From Vibrio sp. CK2-1 (GTDB lineage Bacteria > Pseudomonadota > Gammaproteobacteria > Enterobacterales > Vibrionaceae): a stretch of 64,000 nt of DNA. The notes beneath the pieces were generated by a model, which was given only the letters and a program-made list of their open reading frames with translations, searched no databases and had not been told where the DNA came from. Shown one piece after another: positions 1 through 8,679 of this stretch; the stretch's first letter is position 1; each line of letters opens with the position of its first letter. Location: NCBI RefSeq assembly GCF_021726515.1, contig NZ_JAKKCJ010000003.1, forward strand, positions 434,001 through 498,000. The letters run 5' to 3'. Both the position numbers and the translations under genes were made by a program.

Positions 1-1844
1 CCATTCAAGCCGGGCACAATGTGAAGCCGGTTTTATTGGGCCCACTTAGCTACTTGTATTTAGGCAAAGAAGTCAATGAAGAAGAAGTCGAAAATGGCTT
101 TGATCGTTTATCTCTATTGGCGCGAATTCTGCCTGCCTATCAAGCGATTCTGGCGAAATTAAAAGCGCTTGGCGTAGAGTGGGTACAAATCGATGAACCT
201 ATTTTAAGCTTAGAGTTAGAAGATAAATGGTCTAGTGCCTTTAAATTGGCATATCAAATCTTACAAGGCGAAGTGAAGCTATTACTGACGACCTACTTTG
301 ATTCCGTTGAAGATAATCTGGCTAAAATTGTTGAGCTACCTGTTAATGGTTTACACATTGATTTATCGGCCTCGCCAGAGCAATTAGAAGCGGTGAATAA
401 CGCGATCCCACAAGATTGGGTGTTATCGGTTGGTGTGATTAATGGCCGAAACGTATGGCGTGCTGATCTTGAATCTTGGCTTACAAAATTACAGCCAGTA
501 AAAGCGCAGCGTGGTGATAATTTGTGGGTCGCGAGTTCATGTTCTTTACTGCATAGCCCAATCGATTTAGAGCTTGAAACCGAGCTATCAGAAGAAGTGA
601 AGAGTTGGTTTGCCTTCGCCAAACAAAAACTCAATGAAGTAAGCTTATTAGGCGCAGCATTAGATGGGAATGGTCACGCGATTGCCGCGTGTTCTAGTTA
701 TAGCCAACCGATTAAAGCTCGTTTAAATGCCGATCACGTTAACAAACCTCAAGTACAGCAGCGCTTAAATTCATTAACTCAAGCGCTTGTCGAGCGTAGT
801 GCCTCTTACCCAGAAAGGGCGCATCATCAAGCGGAAGTACTTGGCTTACCACTATTGCCGACTACCACGATTGGTTCATTTCCTCAAACCGCCGAAATTC
901 GTCAACAGCGTAGTGCATTCCGTACGGGGAAACTAAGTGCCGCAGACTATGACCAAGCCTTAAAAGGCCATATTCAAGATGCAGTGAAGCGCCAAGAAGC
1001 TCTCGATTTAGACGTTCTTGTACACGGTGAAGCTGAGCGTAATGACATGGTGGAATATTTCGCGGAGAACTTATCAGGTTTTCAGCTAACCCGTTTTGGT
1101 TGGGTGCAAAGTTATGGCTCACGCTGCGTGAAACCGGCGATTGTAGTGGCGGATATTGAACGTGAAAAACCGATGACGGTAGGTTGGTCGGTGTATGCTC
1201 AATCGTTAACGTCAAAGCAAATGAAAGGCATGTTAACTGGGCCGGTGACGATTTTATGTTGGACCTTTCCGCGAGAAGACATCACACGTAAGCAAATTGC
1301 TCAGCAACTCGCGTTTGCGTTGCGTGATGAAGTGGATGATTTACAAAAAGCGGGCATTAATATTATTCAAATTGACGAGCCAGCGATTCGTGAAGGCTTA
1401 CCACTGAAAAAACGTGACCATAAAGCATATTTAGAATGGGCAGTAGATGCGTTTAAACTATCGGCTGCCAGTGCTAAGCCAGAAACGCAAATCCATACCC
1501 ACATGTGCTACAGCGAGTTTAATGAGATCATTGATTCAGTCGCGGCGCTCGATGCAGATGTCATCACGATTGAAACTTCACGATCCAATATGGAATTACT
1601 CAAAGCGTTTGAAGAGTTTAACTACCCGAATGAAATTGGCCCGGGAGTTTATGATATTCACTCACCAAACATTCCAACCCAAGAATGGATCATTGGACTA
1701 CTGGAAACCGCGGCGAAGAAAATTCCAGTAGAGCGTTTGTGGGTAAACCCAGACTGTGGCTTAAAAACTCGTAACTGGGCGGAAACGGAAGCGTCATTAC
1801 ATAATATGGTAGAGGCGGCGAAGACGTTACGTAAACGCTTCTAA
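1..1844 (+). CDS. metE: Cobalamin-independent methionine synthase, 5'-truncated by window edge
   Basis: Transfers a methyl group from 5-methyltetrahydrofolate polyglutamate to homocysteine, the last step of cytosolic methionine synthesis. The reading frame is open from base 3, so the first visible GTG (21) is internal: the residues before it (QAGHN) continue the MetE match. About 613 of roughly 755 residues are present; the missing part is N-terminal. The C-terminal catalytic barrel is complete, with zinc ligands visible in [10 protein letters not shown] (His and Cys) and NPDCGLKTR (Cys), and the [10 protein letters not shown] motif that opens the C-terminal domain. A hairpin follows the stop within 35 bases. 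Upstream regulation (a MetR or MetJ site would be expected) lies outside the window. Confidence 0.97.
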   Translation, partial: IQAGHNVKPVLLGPLSYLYLGKEVNEEEVENGFDRLSLLARILPAYQAILAKLKALGVEWVQIDEPILSLELEDKWSSAFKLAYQILQGEVKLLLTTYFDSVEDNLAKIVELPVNGLHIDLSASPEQLEAVNNAIPQDWVLSVGVINGRNVWRADLESWLTKLQPVKAQRGDNLWVASSCSLLHSPIDLELETELSEEVKSWFAFAKQKLNEVSLLGAALDGNGHAIAACSSYSQPIKARLNADHVNKPQVQQRLNSLTQALVERSASYPERAHHQAEVLGLPLLPTTTIGSFPQTAEIRQQRSAFRTGKLSAADYDQALKGHIQDAVKRQEALDLDVLVHGEAERNDMVEYFAENLSGFQLTRFGWVQSYGSRCVKPAIVVADIEREKPMTVGWSVYAQSLTSKQMKGMLTGPVTILCWTFPREDITRKQIAQQLAFALRDEVDDLQKAGINIIQIDEPAIREGLPLKKRDHKAYLEWAVDAFKLSAASAKPETQIHTHMCYSEFNEIIDSVAALDADVITIETSRSNMELLKAFEEFNYPNEIGPGVYDIHSPNIPTQEWIIGLLETAAKKIPVERLWVNPDCGLKTRNWAETEASLHNMVEAAKTLRKRF

Positions 1845-1874
1845 GCTTTTAATCCAGCTAACAAAAATAAAAAT

Positions 1875-1894
1875 CAGCCGCGTGCTGGTTTTTT
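1875..1894. terminator. Hairpin terminator between metE and the convergent secreted-protein gene
   Basis: A short stem, CAGC (1875-1878) pairing with GCTG (1884-1887), has A residues on its left and a T run on its right. It can therefore stop transcription in both directions. Its right side overlaps the stop codon of the minus-strand gene. Confidence 0.6.
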
Positions 1895-2696
1895 ATTGGG
1901 TCACACAAATGACATTAAAATAATCACTAGGGTCGTGATCTCGAGTGGCGATTTGGTTTTGAATACGGGTGATGGTTCTATTGGGATCTAACCAAAACTG
2001 CGATTTCACCGCGTACTTCATCATAAATTCCATATTCGACAACATGTAATTGTAATCGCGAGCACTGGCTATTTTACTATTAGATTCTCGGCATACCGCT
2101 TGTGCCTGTGCAAAAGTGAAACTACCAATATAAGTCTTGTTATAGCGAGTGGTTTTGCCTTGGTAGTTGTCATCATAGATAGGCAGTAGTGCCGTTGAAC
2201 CACCGATAGAAAATACTGGCAGCATATAAGGCATGACTATGGTTTCAGCTTGTTCTGGTTCTTCATCATTGTTTTGACCTGATGAAGAAAGCGAAATGGT
2301 TTTGGAAGCTTTTGATTGGGTATAAAACTTGAGTAACGCATCGCGATAGCCACGACGATTTAATTCAGATAAGGCGAGTTGTGCATTCTCAAGTGATAGT
2401 GGGCCAATCATCATGCGATAACCATAATTATAAGGTTGGGCAGCAATGGGGTAATCAAGCTTACTTTGCATTTCACCTTTTATATTGAGGTAAGACTGAA
2501 AGCTAGAAGCAAATAAGTATTGAACAAAATATTGGGTGGAAGGCGTAACTTTATCTAAATTAGTCGAGTTATATGGCGGTAGTTCACAGTCTTCTGAGAC
2601 TAAATACTCATTACCAATTGTCGATTGCGTGATTTGGCATGCTTGAGAAAGAAAGGACAGTGACGATAATAAAATCCCCAAACAATATTTAAACAC
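1893..2696 (-). CDS. Secreted protein with SPOR-like segment, function unknown
   Basis: A 267-residue protein with a short hydrophobic signal peptide ending near SQAC (residues 1-20), so probably periplasmic or surface located. The stretch around residues 98-132 (YRMMIGPLSLENAQLALSEL, then RRGYRDALLKFYTQ) reads like a SPOR domain, the fold that binds denuded glycan strands of peptidoglycan at the septum. A low-complexity acidic Ser/Glu stretch follows near residue 140. The C-terminal half matches nothing I recognise. It is transcribed alone towards metE, and the shared terminator overlaps its stop. SPOR assignment is by pattern only; a profile search would settle it. Confidence 0.6.
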   Translation of the reverse strand: MFKYCLGILLSSLSFLSQACQITQSTIGNEYLVSEDCELPPYNSTNLDKVTPSTQYFVQYLFASSFQSYLNIKGEMQSKLDYPIAAQPYNYGYRMMIGPLSLENAQLALSELNRRGYRDALLKFYTQSKASKTISLSSSGQNNDEEPEQAETIVMPYMLPVFSIGGSTALLPIYDDNYQGKTTRYNKTYIGSFTFAQAQAVCRESNSKIASARDYNYMLSNMEFMMKYAVKSQFWLDPNRTITRIQNQIATRDHDPSDYFNVICVTQ

Positions 2697-2796
2697 AGTC
2701 GAACTCCATTCTACCTATTCCAACAATTCGTTATGCTACATATGCATCATGCTACAACGGCTTCTTATGAAGTTCGACTAATTTTAGATAAATATG

Positions 2797-2818
2797 ATAC
2801 CCAAGTGACTTGGGGGTA
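2797..2818. repeat. Solo terminal-repeat footprint of the Vibrio MITE-like element
   Basis: The 15 bases ATACCCAAGTGACTT are identical to the end of the MITE-like element at 22728-22994. Here they are followed directly by GGGGGTA, forming a near palindrome (CCCAAGT-G-ACTTGGG), with no element body. It lies downstream of the hslJ-like gene and may also act as its terminator hairpin. Confidence 0.5.
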
Positions 2819-2830
2819 GATTAAATGGGA

Positions 2831-3268
2831 TTAATATACCCAATCTTTCAGAGTGTAAGTCAGCTTGTGCTGGTCATTAGAAAGAGTCAGGGTTTCTTTC
2901 CCTAAATCAATTTTGCTCCATGCTGATAATGTGCTGGCGACGGCACGTTCAATATTCATCGCTTCGCCTTGACACATCTTCATTGTCATCGCCATCTTCT
3001 CAATACGGAACTCACCAGTTTTTGGGTTGATTTCAGCTTGTCCGTGGAAACCATTACAGCCCGCATTACCATGGGAACTCATCGCTTCACCGATTTCTAG
3101 ATCAGGCCTAATATCGTTATGGGCTTCAGGTACTTCTTTGCCATCAACTTCTGTTAATACCCAACGGTGATGCTGTAGATCGGTAGGTGTTACAAAGTCA
3201 GCTTTATCAGTTGAAGAACAAGCGGCCAGTAATACAGGAACACTTAATGCTGTGATCAGCTTTTTCAT
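2831..3268 (-). CDS. META-domain lipoprotein, HslJ-like
   Basis: A 145-residue lipoprotein: signal peptide MKKLITALSVPVLLAAC with a clear lipobox (LAAC, Cys at 17), then a single META domain (residues about 32-142). The domain has the typical HRWVLTEVDGKEV opening, the GCNGFHG core and the late MAMTMKMC motif. HslJ of E. coli belongs to this family and is linked to heat and novobiocin resistance; the molecular role is not known. The start is supported by GGAGAGAGTCCG before ATG. It is a single gene with its own upstream region, which contains an imperfect hairpin (3294-3325). Confidence 0.85.
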   Translation of the reverse strand: MKKLITALSVPVLLAACSSTDKADFVTPTDLQHHRWVLTEVDGKEVPEAHNDIRPDLEIGEAMSSHGNAGCNGFHGQAEINPKTGEFRIEKMAMTMKMCQGEAMNIERAVASTLSAWSKIDLGKETLTLSNDQHKLTYTLKDWVY

Positions 3269-3293
3269 CGGACTCTCTCCATATAGGTAGGCT

Positions 3294-3325
3294 ATGCTTT
3301 ACGTTAGTAATGTGCGTTAAAGCAT
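3294..3325 (-). promoter_or_regulatory. Inverted repeat upstream of the META lipoprotein gene
   Basis: ATGCTTTACG (3294-3303) pairs with CGTTAAAGCAT (3315-3325), leaving one bulged base. It sits 26 bases upstream of the start codon, where it could be an operator or a leader hairpin. No known regulator motif was recognised. Confidence 0.3.
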
Positions 3326-3469
3326 TTATATTTCTATAGATTAGCAAATTATTGTTAGCTGAGCATTAGACGTCAGTCATTTAAAAAAGTTTGAATGTTT
3401 ACATTTATTGACAATGTGATTAATTTATAACAAAGGCATAACAAGTTATAGCAGGATTGAGGAGGGCAC

Positions 3470-3730
3470 ATGGAACAATTAGAGTTTTTTTCAGTGCTAA
3501 GTCCGTGTGTTGGTGTCTGCACCGTTGATGGAAAGGGATATTGTCAGGGATGTATGAGAAAACGCGAAGAACGCTTCAACTGGCTTAATTTCACTCCCGC
3601 TCAACAAAGACACATCATCAAATTATGCAAGCAACGATATTATCGTAAACGCTTAGCCCAACGTAATGCTATTCCTGTTACTCAAGTTGATAATGACGAG
3701 GATTTACCGCCACAGGGGAGTTTGTTTTAA
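3470..3730 (+). CDS. DUF1289 family small cysteine protein
   Basis: An 86-residue cytosolic protein. The pattern SPCVGVCTVDGKGYCQGCMR carries four cysteines (13, 17, 25, 28) spaced as in DUF1289 (E. coli YdhL-type), which probably form a small metal-binding site. A basic helix rich in Arg and Lys follows (residues about 50-65). The ribosome site GAGGAGG lies 5 bases before the ATG, so the start is secure. It appears to be monocistronic. Function unknown. Confidence 0.8.
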   Translation: MEQLEFFSVLSPCVGVCTVDGKGYCQGCMRKREERFNWLNFTPAQQRHIIKLCKQRYYRKRLAQRNAIPVTQVDNDEDLPPQGSLF

Positions 3731-3812
3731 ATTGCAGTATGTAGAATACGACGCAGCTAAAACAGACTGATTAAAGCCAAAGACTACGCCGTTTCTATTA
3801 AATTTTCTGATA

Positions 3813-4022
3813 TTACTCAAAGTCGTTTTTACACATATCAATAGCGTTATATAAGTCATCGTGACTTAAACGCTTTTTATCAAGCCTTGTTTTGGTTTCT
3901 GCACCGAGGGCCTGTAATTTTTTCCGATTGTCTGCAGTTTGACGTAATCCCGCATGACGTAAACAACCATTTAACTCATGATCTTCACTAAAGTTAACGA
4001 ACTTACTATCGACAGATGCCAT
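3813..4022 (-). CDS. Small conserved-looking protein, unknown
   Basis: A 69-residue hydrophilic protein without membrane segments or a signal peptide. A strong ribosome site (AAGGAGTG, 4 bases before ATG) and a balanced amino-acid composition argue for a real gene. It has two Cys (20 and 64) and an Arg/Lys-rich middle (RQTADNRKKLQALGAETKTR). I do not recognise the family. It is preceded by its own intergenic region and read away from rplY, on the same strand. Confidence 0.6.
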   Translation of the reverse strand: MASVDSKFVNFSEDHELNGCLRHAGLRQTADNRKKLQALGAETKTRLDKKRLSHDDLYNAIDMCKNDFE

Positions 4023-4146
4023 AAGACACTCCTTTTTGTGTTGTGAGAAGCATAGCGCTTAAAGGAGTATAGAATTAAATTGTGAAGTGACTCGTAAAAG
4101 TTTAGGAATTATCTGTTCTTTTTAGAGTGGAGGGTAATAGAAAGGC

Positions 4147-4185
4147 GAAAGCCCGAAAGTTGGTAGCAATCGGGCTTTCTAATTT
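4147..4185. terminator. Strong hairpin downstream of rplY
   Basis: GAAAGCCCGA (4147-4156) pairs perfectly with TCGGGCTTTC (4170-4179). Read leftward it would end rplY transcription, but its T tract on that strand is short. Read rightward it is followed by a better T-rich tail (TAATTTTTATT), although no plus-strand gene ends here. Confidence 0.5.
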
Positions 4186-4262
4186 TTATTGAGTTCCGAG
4201 TGGTAAATTCGAATTCAATGGTATGCAAAAGGTGGATTCATCGAATCAAAGACTGGTAGGTC

Positions 4263-4541
4263 TTAAACGCGGATGAAGTCCATGTGCTCAACTTTTGGCT
4301 TAAACGCGTGACGTTGAACGTCTTGCGGTTTAACTTTAAGTTCTTTGCCATCAACTACTAGAGTGATGCCTTCGTAGAACTCAGGCTTATCCATTTGGTT
4401 GATAAGCTCATCGTGGTTTAGAGCGATAGAAACAGGTGCTGCTTCTCCACCGTAAACGATTGCTGGGAATAGGCCAGCGTGACGTAGGCGGCGGCTCGCA
4501 CCCTTACCTAGTTCAGTACGTACTACTGCTTCAAATTTCAT
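4263..4541 (-). CDS. rplY: 50S ribosomal protein L25 (short form)
   Basis: Binds the 5S rRNA loop E region of the large ribosomal subunit. The 92-residue protein aligns over its full length with the short E. coli type L25: [21 protein letters not shown] at the start, [17 protein letters not shown] in the middle and a final DFIRV. The start chosen is the internal Met (4541), preceded by GAGAG, because the family begins at MKF; a further in-frame start 15 bases upstream has no family support. It lies upstream-adjacent to radD, as in enterics, but both are on the same strand with a 180-base gap. Confidence 0.97.
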   Translation of the reverse strand: MKFEAVVRTELGKGASRRLRHAGLFPAIVYGGEAAPVSIALNHDELINQMDKPEFYEGITLVVDGKELKVKPQDVQRHAFKPKVEHMDFIRV

Positions 4542-4722
4542 AGTATTTACTCTCAAATTAGTAAATTAAAAGATGTTTAATCACGTAGCGACCTAGTGAT
4601 TAAGCGTTGTTTCAAGCTTGATAAAATAATTAAGCATTGAAACGAGCGCGGATACTACCATTCAACATGGTATTCAGCAATAAAAATCCTCGGAAAGCGC
4701 AGCAATTTTATTGTTTTAGATA

Positions 4723-6513
4723 TCAACCCAACTCATCGGGAAATATCTTGTCTCGAATCTTCCAGAATCGGCCTGATTTACGGGCAATAATAAACAACGG
4801 CAAACGGAATCTATGTTGGTGGTTTACTACTTTGGTTGGTGAGCTTTCTTCAAATGGGCGATGTCTATCCGCGAGGTGGGGGCGAACAAATTGCTCGGCA
4901 AAGTTTTGCTTTTGTTTTTTGGTATTGAGTGACCAGAATTCATGAACTAAAGCGGCAGATTGCTCGTCATTACTTTCACCGGAATAGGTGACTTTAAGTT
5001 GTGACTTGCCATCTTGAGTTTTGTGAACGTTCAGTTCCATATCTTTACACTCAAACACTAAGGCATCTTTTAGGTTTAACGCATCGCGCAGCTTTTTATC
5101 TGGATCGACTAGGGTGGCATCACACTGATGACAGATTCGTGCGGCAATGTCGTTATCCGCGCCGCATTCAGAGCAGAACTTGGCTTTGAAACGATAGCCG
5201 CAGTGTTCCCGCTCACCGGTAGGCTTATCTTCTTCGTCTAATACTTCAAAGTAACCTTGGCAACGGCGGCCATAATGTTCGATCAACATGCCATTCTTAT
5301 CCAGTTTTCCCCAGAAGGTATTGTTGAAGCCACAAGCGGGGCAAGGAATGGTGACGGCGTCACTGGTTGGGTCGGGTTTGGTTTCACCAACTTCTGGTTG
5401 GTAGAGGTCATAGTTATTGCCTGCATAGTCTAACACTAAACATTCGGTTTTATTTTCTGCTAAACGCAAACCACGGCCGATGATTTGTTGGTATAAGCTG
5501 ACAGATTCAGTGGGGCGAAGAATAGCAATCAAATCAACATGAGGAGCATCAAAGCCTGTGGTTAATACCGACACGTTGACTAAGAATTTAATCTGCTTGG
5601 CCTTGAACTGATTAATGATGCGATCACGCTCGGCCTGATGTGTATCACCAATAACCAGTGCTGAATGTTCTGCGGGTAAAAGCGTGAGAATTTCTTGAGC
5701 ATGACGAACAGTGGCGGCAAAGATCATAATGCCTTGTTTGTCTTTGGCCAGTTCAATAATTTGTTCAATGATTTGTGGCGTAGCGCGTTTGGATTGCTCA
5801 ATAACCAAATCGAGGTCGGCTTCTTTGTAACGTCCAGCTAGCGCAGGTTTTAAATGAGAGAAATCATAGCTCAATACCGGCGCATCAATCATTCTGGCTG
5901 GGGTTAAAAAACCTTCATCCAATAAATACTGAATCGGTAGCTCAAAAATACAATCACGGAAAAAACGTGGCTCTTGTGATTTAACTTGGCCAGTTTTGCC
6001 ACGCACTTGATATTGATATATCCAACCCATGCCAAGGCGATAAGGGGTCGCAGTAAGGCCGAGTACTTTGATGCCGGGATTGATTGTTTGTAGGTGTGAA
6101 ATTACCTTGCGATAGCTGCTTTTCGGGTTGTCGGGCACCCGGTGACATTCATCAATCACCAATAATGAAAACTGATTGGCAAAGGCATCAAGGTTACGTA
6201 CTACTGATTGTACTGAGGCAAAGACAACTTGTTCGTTAGATTCTTTCCGACCTAAACCCGCCGAGAAAATTCCACCTTTAAGCGGACGATCTTCTGTGGA
6301 ATAACTTTCGTATTTAGCATGGTTCTGCTCAACCAGTTCTTTAACGTGGGTTAGCATTAATACGCGGCCTTTAGCTAGTCGAGCCAGTTCGGCGATCACT
6401 AGGCTTTTACCTGCGCCAGTGGGTAAGACTATGACGGCAGGATCGCTGTTACTACGAAAGTAATGGATAACGGCTTTTACGGAGTCGGCTTGGTAAGGGC
6501 GAAGTTTGAACAT
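4723..6513 (-). CDS. radD: SF2 DEAD/DEAH-like helicase RadD (YejH)
   Basis: A 596-residue cytosolic ATPase of the RadD/YejH family, which helps resolve recombination and replication intermediates and interacts with single-stranded-DNA-binding protein in E. coli. It shows Walker A LPTGAGKS (near residue 32), the Walker B box DECH, motif III GLTATP and the C-terminal helicase lobe ending in the QIIGRGLR motif. The C-terminal third carries cysteine pairs (CPACGF; CSECGADND; CHQCDA) that form zinc ribbons. Length matches E. coli RadD (586). Neighbours rplY and rsuA are the same as in enterics. Confidence 0.93.
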   Translation of the reverse strand: MFKLRPYQADSVKAVIHYFRSNSDPAVIVLPTGAGKSLVIAELARLAKGRVLMLTHVKELVEQNHAKYESYSTEDRPLKGGIFSAGLGRKESNEQVVFASVQSVVRNLDAFANQFSLLVIDECHRVPDNPKSSYRKVISHLQTINPGIKVLGLTATPYRLGMGWIYQYQVRGKTGQVKSQEPRFFRDCIFELPIQYLLDEGFLTPARMIDAPVLSYDFSHLKPALAGRYKEADLDLVIEQSKRATPQIIEQIIELAKDKQGIMIFAATVRHAQEILTLLPAEHSALVIGDTHQAERDRIINQFKAKQIKFLVNVSVLTTGFDAPHVDLIAILRPTESVSLYQQIIGRGLRLAENKTECLVLDYAGNNYDLYQPEVGETKPDPTSDAVTIPCPACGFNNTFWGKLDKNGMLIEHYGRRCQGYFEVLDEEDKPTGEREHCGYRFKAKFCSECGADNDIAARICHQCDATLVDPDKKLRDALNLKDALVFECKDMELNVHKTQDGKSQLKVTYSGESNDEQSAALVHEFWSLNTKKQKQNFAEQFVRPHLADRHRPFEESSPTKVVNHQHRFRLPLFIIARKSGRFWKIRDKIFPDELG

Positions 6514-6634
6514 GATAAATAAGCGAATGATAAAGAAGGTGAGAGGATAATAGGCTTGGGCGGGAAATGCTAGGGCGTTTCTCTAATCTTGGGTACTTCG
6601 TTTCTCATGACTTGGCTTTGTTGTGGAGCGCCGA

Positions 6635-6660
6635 TAAAAAACCCACCGAGGTGGTGGGCT
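6635..6660 (-). terminator. fadL: fadL terminator
   Basis: Read on the minus strand, the stem CCCACC (6653-6658) / GGTGGG (6642-6647) is followed by six T (6636-6641). It lies 24 bases downstream of the fadL stop. Confidence 0.85.
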
Positions 6661-6683
6661 TTAATCGTTCATTTAAGCAAGGC

Positions 6684-7946
6684 TTAGAATGTGTAGTTTA
6701 ACTGTACAGAACCGATGTAAGCTGGGCCTGATGAGTTATAGTTATTTTGAGGTAAGCCAGTGAGAGCTCCTGTCGCTGATGTTTCATCAAAGTCGCCTGA
6801 TTTTCCATCAATGTAAGCAAAACCAGCATCAATTGAAAGGTCTTTGCTCCATAGGTAAGTGAAACCTGCGGTGTACCAGTAACGGTCTGTATCCGGAATG
6901 CTCAATGTTGCTTCGCCCGCTTGTTCATCATAAGCGAAACCAGCGCGTACTAGCCATTGTTCGTTGATGGCATAGGTTGTACCAACCGACCAACGTTGAT
7001 TGTCTGAGTAAACTTCTGATTTTTGGAATAACTCTTGACCACCTTGCGAACTTGTCGCTTTCAACTCTGAAAATTTGCTCCAGTTTGTCCATTGCCAGCT
7101 ATATTGAACAGACCACTGGCTATTCAACTGATGAAAACCAGATAAAATTACAATATCTGGTAGATCTATACTTAGATCTGCATCAGTCTTTGCTCCTGTT
7201 GGGGAAGTGAATTCACCCTCCTCAAAATCAAGTTTTACCGCTGACTTATAGGATGCTGAAAAGCGGTTATTGTCATTGATTTCATACAATGCACCAATAT
7301 TCCAGCCATAACCAAAAGTATCCCCTTCCATTTTTATTAAAGTATCAGATGGAGAACCACCACCACCTAATTGAGGTGGTGCAGCGTATAATGCACCTTT
7401 AGTTCTTTTTAGTTTAGCTTTTGCATAAGTTACGTTGAAGCCCGCACCAACACTGAAGTGGTCATTTAATCTATACGCAATATTAGGGTTAAATTTAAAA
7501 GTCGTTAAAGATGTTTCCCCTGAAATATCACCAGCTAAAAAGTCACCAGGGTATTCGGTTGCCACACCGTAATCAGTGTACATGCCGATTCCCCAAGCCC
7601 AATGCTCATTAATTGGATTTACATAGTAAAAGGCAGGAACAACTTGAGAGGGTGCGATGTCGTTTGCTGAATTATTCGTCCCAGGAATAGCAGTAGCATC
7701 ATTACCTTTGACATCAATTTCAGGCTCAATCCAGGAAACCGCACCAGAAAATTGTTTTTTCTCAAATAGCATCATGGATGCGGCATTTGCTGACATTTCA
7801 CTTGCGTTGTCACCAACAGCACCGGCACCAGAAAATGCACGACCTAGGCCAGAAGCAGAGTGTTCTACTACTTGGAAACCAGCAGCATGAACTTGAGAAG
7901 CAAGAGCAATCGAAATTGCTAATAGCGAATATTGTGTTTTTTTCAT
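6684..7946 (-). CDS. fadL: FadL-family long-chain fatty acid outer-membrane transporter
   Basis: An outer-membrane beta-barrel that binds and takes up long-chain fatty acids, the entry to the beta-oxidation genes found 10 kb away. The 420-residue protein has a signal peptide ending VHA-AG. It then has the N-terminal hatch signature of the family (GFQVVEHSASGLGRAFSGAG and the ASEMSANAASMM stretch). It ends in an aromatic beta strand (QLNYTF), as barrels do. The start is the second ATG (7946), 6 bases after AAGGG; the first ATG (7952) touches the ribosome site. Candidate FadR sites lie upstream. Confidence 0.9.
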   Translation of the reverse strand: MKKTQYSLLAISIALASQVHAAGFQVVEHSASGLGRAFSGAGAVGDNASEMSANAASMMLFEKKQFSGAVSWIEPEIDVKGNDATAIPGTNNSANDIAPSQVVPAFYYVNPINEHWAWGIGMYTDYGVATEYPGDFLAGDISGETSLTTFKFNPNIAYRLNDHFSVGAGFNVTYAKAKLKRTKGALYAAPPQLGGGGSPSDTLIKMEGDTFGYGWNIGALYEINDNNRFSASYKSAVKLDFEEGEFTSPTGAKTDADLSIDLPDIVILSGFHQLNSQWSVQYSWQWTNWSKFSELKATSSQGGQELFQKSEVYSDNQRWSVGTTYAINEQWLVRAGFAYDEQAGEATLSIPDTDRYWYTAGFTYLWSKDLSIDAGFAYIDGKSGDFDETSATGALTGLPQNNYNSSGPAYIGSVQLNYTF

Positions 7947-7987
7947 TGTCATCCCTTACACATTAATTATTTTATTGTGCCGCACCG

Positions 7988-8002
7988 GTTTGGTCCGATG
8001 TG
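7988..8002 (-). promoter_or_regulatory. Weak FadR-like site close to fadL
   Basis: TTTGGTCCGATGT matches the TGGTCNGACCA core of FadR operators at most positions but is poor in its right half. It lies about 45 bases upstream of the fadL start. ACCGGTT just before it recurs upstream of fadE. Confidence 0.3.
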
Positions 8003-8106
8003 TTGTTAATAGTTTTATTACTTAATGTGACGATTTGGTATTTAAATTTGCAAAAAATGCTACAAGGTTAATAATTTTGCAATTTATCTTATTTCTCCTC
8101 ATAAAT

Positions 8107-8120
8107 CAGGTATGACCAGT
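8107..8120 (-). promoter_or_regulatory. Candidate FadR operator upstream of fadL
   Basis: CAGGTATGACCAGT agrees with the FadR consensus CTGGTCTGACCAGT at 12 of 14 positions. FadR represses fadL in enterics through operators in the same position (promoter and leader). It lies about 160 bases before the fadL start. Confidence 0.55.
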
Positions 8121-8192
8121 ATAACTCGTTGATAATTACTAGGTTTTGAAATTGTTTATTTTTTGAGCGAATAATGGTGCGGGTGGGGTATA

Positions 8193-8246
8193 AGACTAAA
8201 GTCTAACAGTGAGTTAACTTTTTGATTTCATTTTAGACTAAGGTCG
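8193..8246. repeat. Two AGACT-AA near-repeats, 42 bases apart
   Basis: AGACTAAAGTCT (8193-8204) is a 12-base palindrome apart from its centre, and AGACTAAGGTCG (8235-8246) is a related copy. A spacing of 42 bases is four helical turns, as expected for a cooperatively bound repressor. No known motif was recognised. Confidence 0.3.
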
Positions 8247-8557
8247 AGGGGGTTAATTTATTGCCTAAATAATGTTTTGCTGTTTGATGGAATAAATTAG
8301 CTAAAAAACCAAGGCAAACTTAATTGTGACAAAATGATACGAAGCTATTTAAGAAGGACACAAGTAGAAAATAAATAATATTCGCAATAAAAATTGTTTG
8401 TTATTTGAGCAGTGAAGGGCTGGTTTTTAAATAACAGGCTTTATATTACCTCCTGATCTTGGAGCGTTATATTTTCCTTTAATTCATTAATAAATCAATT
8501 TTGTGAAATAGCTCAACTAATGGCGTAAATATCTCTATAATGATGTCTCATGCTCGA

Positions 8558-8668
8558 ACTAGGGGGAGTGAGTCTTTCACAGCAACAATGCTCACAAAAG
8601 ATCAACCGTCCCTAGTGTTTATAGCAACATTTATGTGTGCTGACTCGCTCAACAAGCGATAGTCAGAC
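8558..8668 (+). promoter_or_regulatory. Structured leader in front of rsuA
   Basis: ACTAGGG (8558-8564) pairs with CCCTAGT (8610-8616), enclosing GTGAG (8568-8572) / CTCAC (8591-8595). A second hairpin, CTGACT-CGCT (8640-8649) with AGCG-AT-AGTCAG (8655-8666), ends 4 bases before the ribosome site. The region looks like a folded mRNA leader rather than random spacer. Confidence 0.45.
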
Positions 8669-8679
8669 TAGAGGTATTC

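Larger units (their letters stand above)
7947..8679. other. Long intergenic region between divergent fadL and rsuA
   Basis: A 730-base AT-rich region with no convincing gene. It holds two FadR-like sites on the fadL side, two AGACT-containing near-repeats 42 bases apart in the middle, and a strongly structured leader next to rsuA. Each is listed separately. Confidence 0.6.

Noticed and set aside
4637-4945. 102-codon plus-strand ORF near radD
   Set aside because: It overlaps the radD coding region out of phase and has no ribosome site.
6977-7210. 77-codon plus-strand ORF inside fadL
   Set aside because: Antisense to a well-supported porin gene with no independent support.
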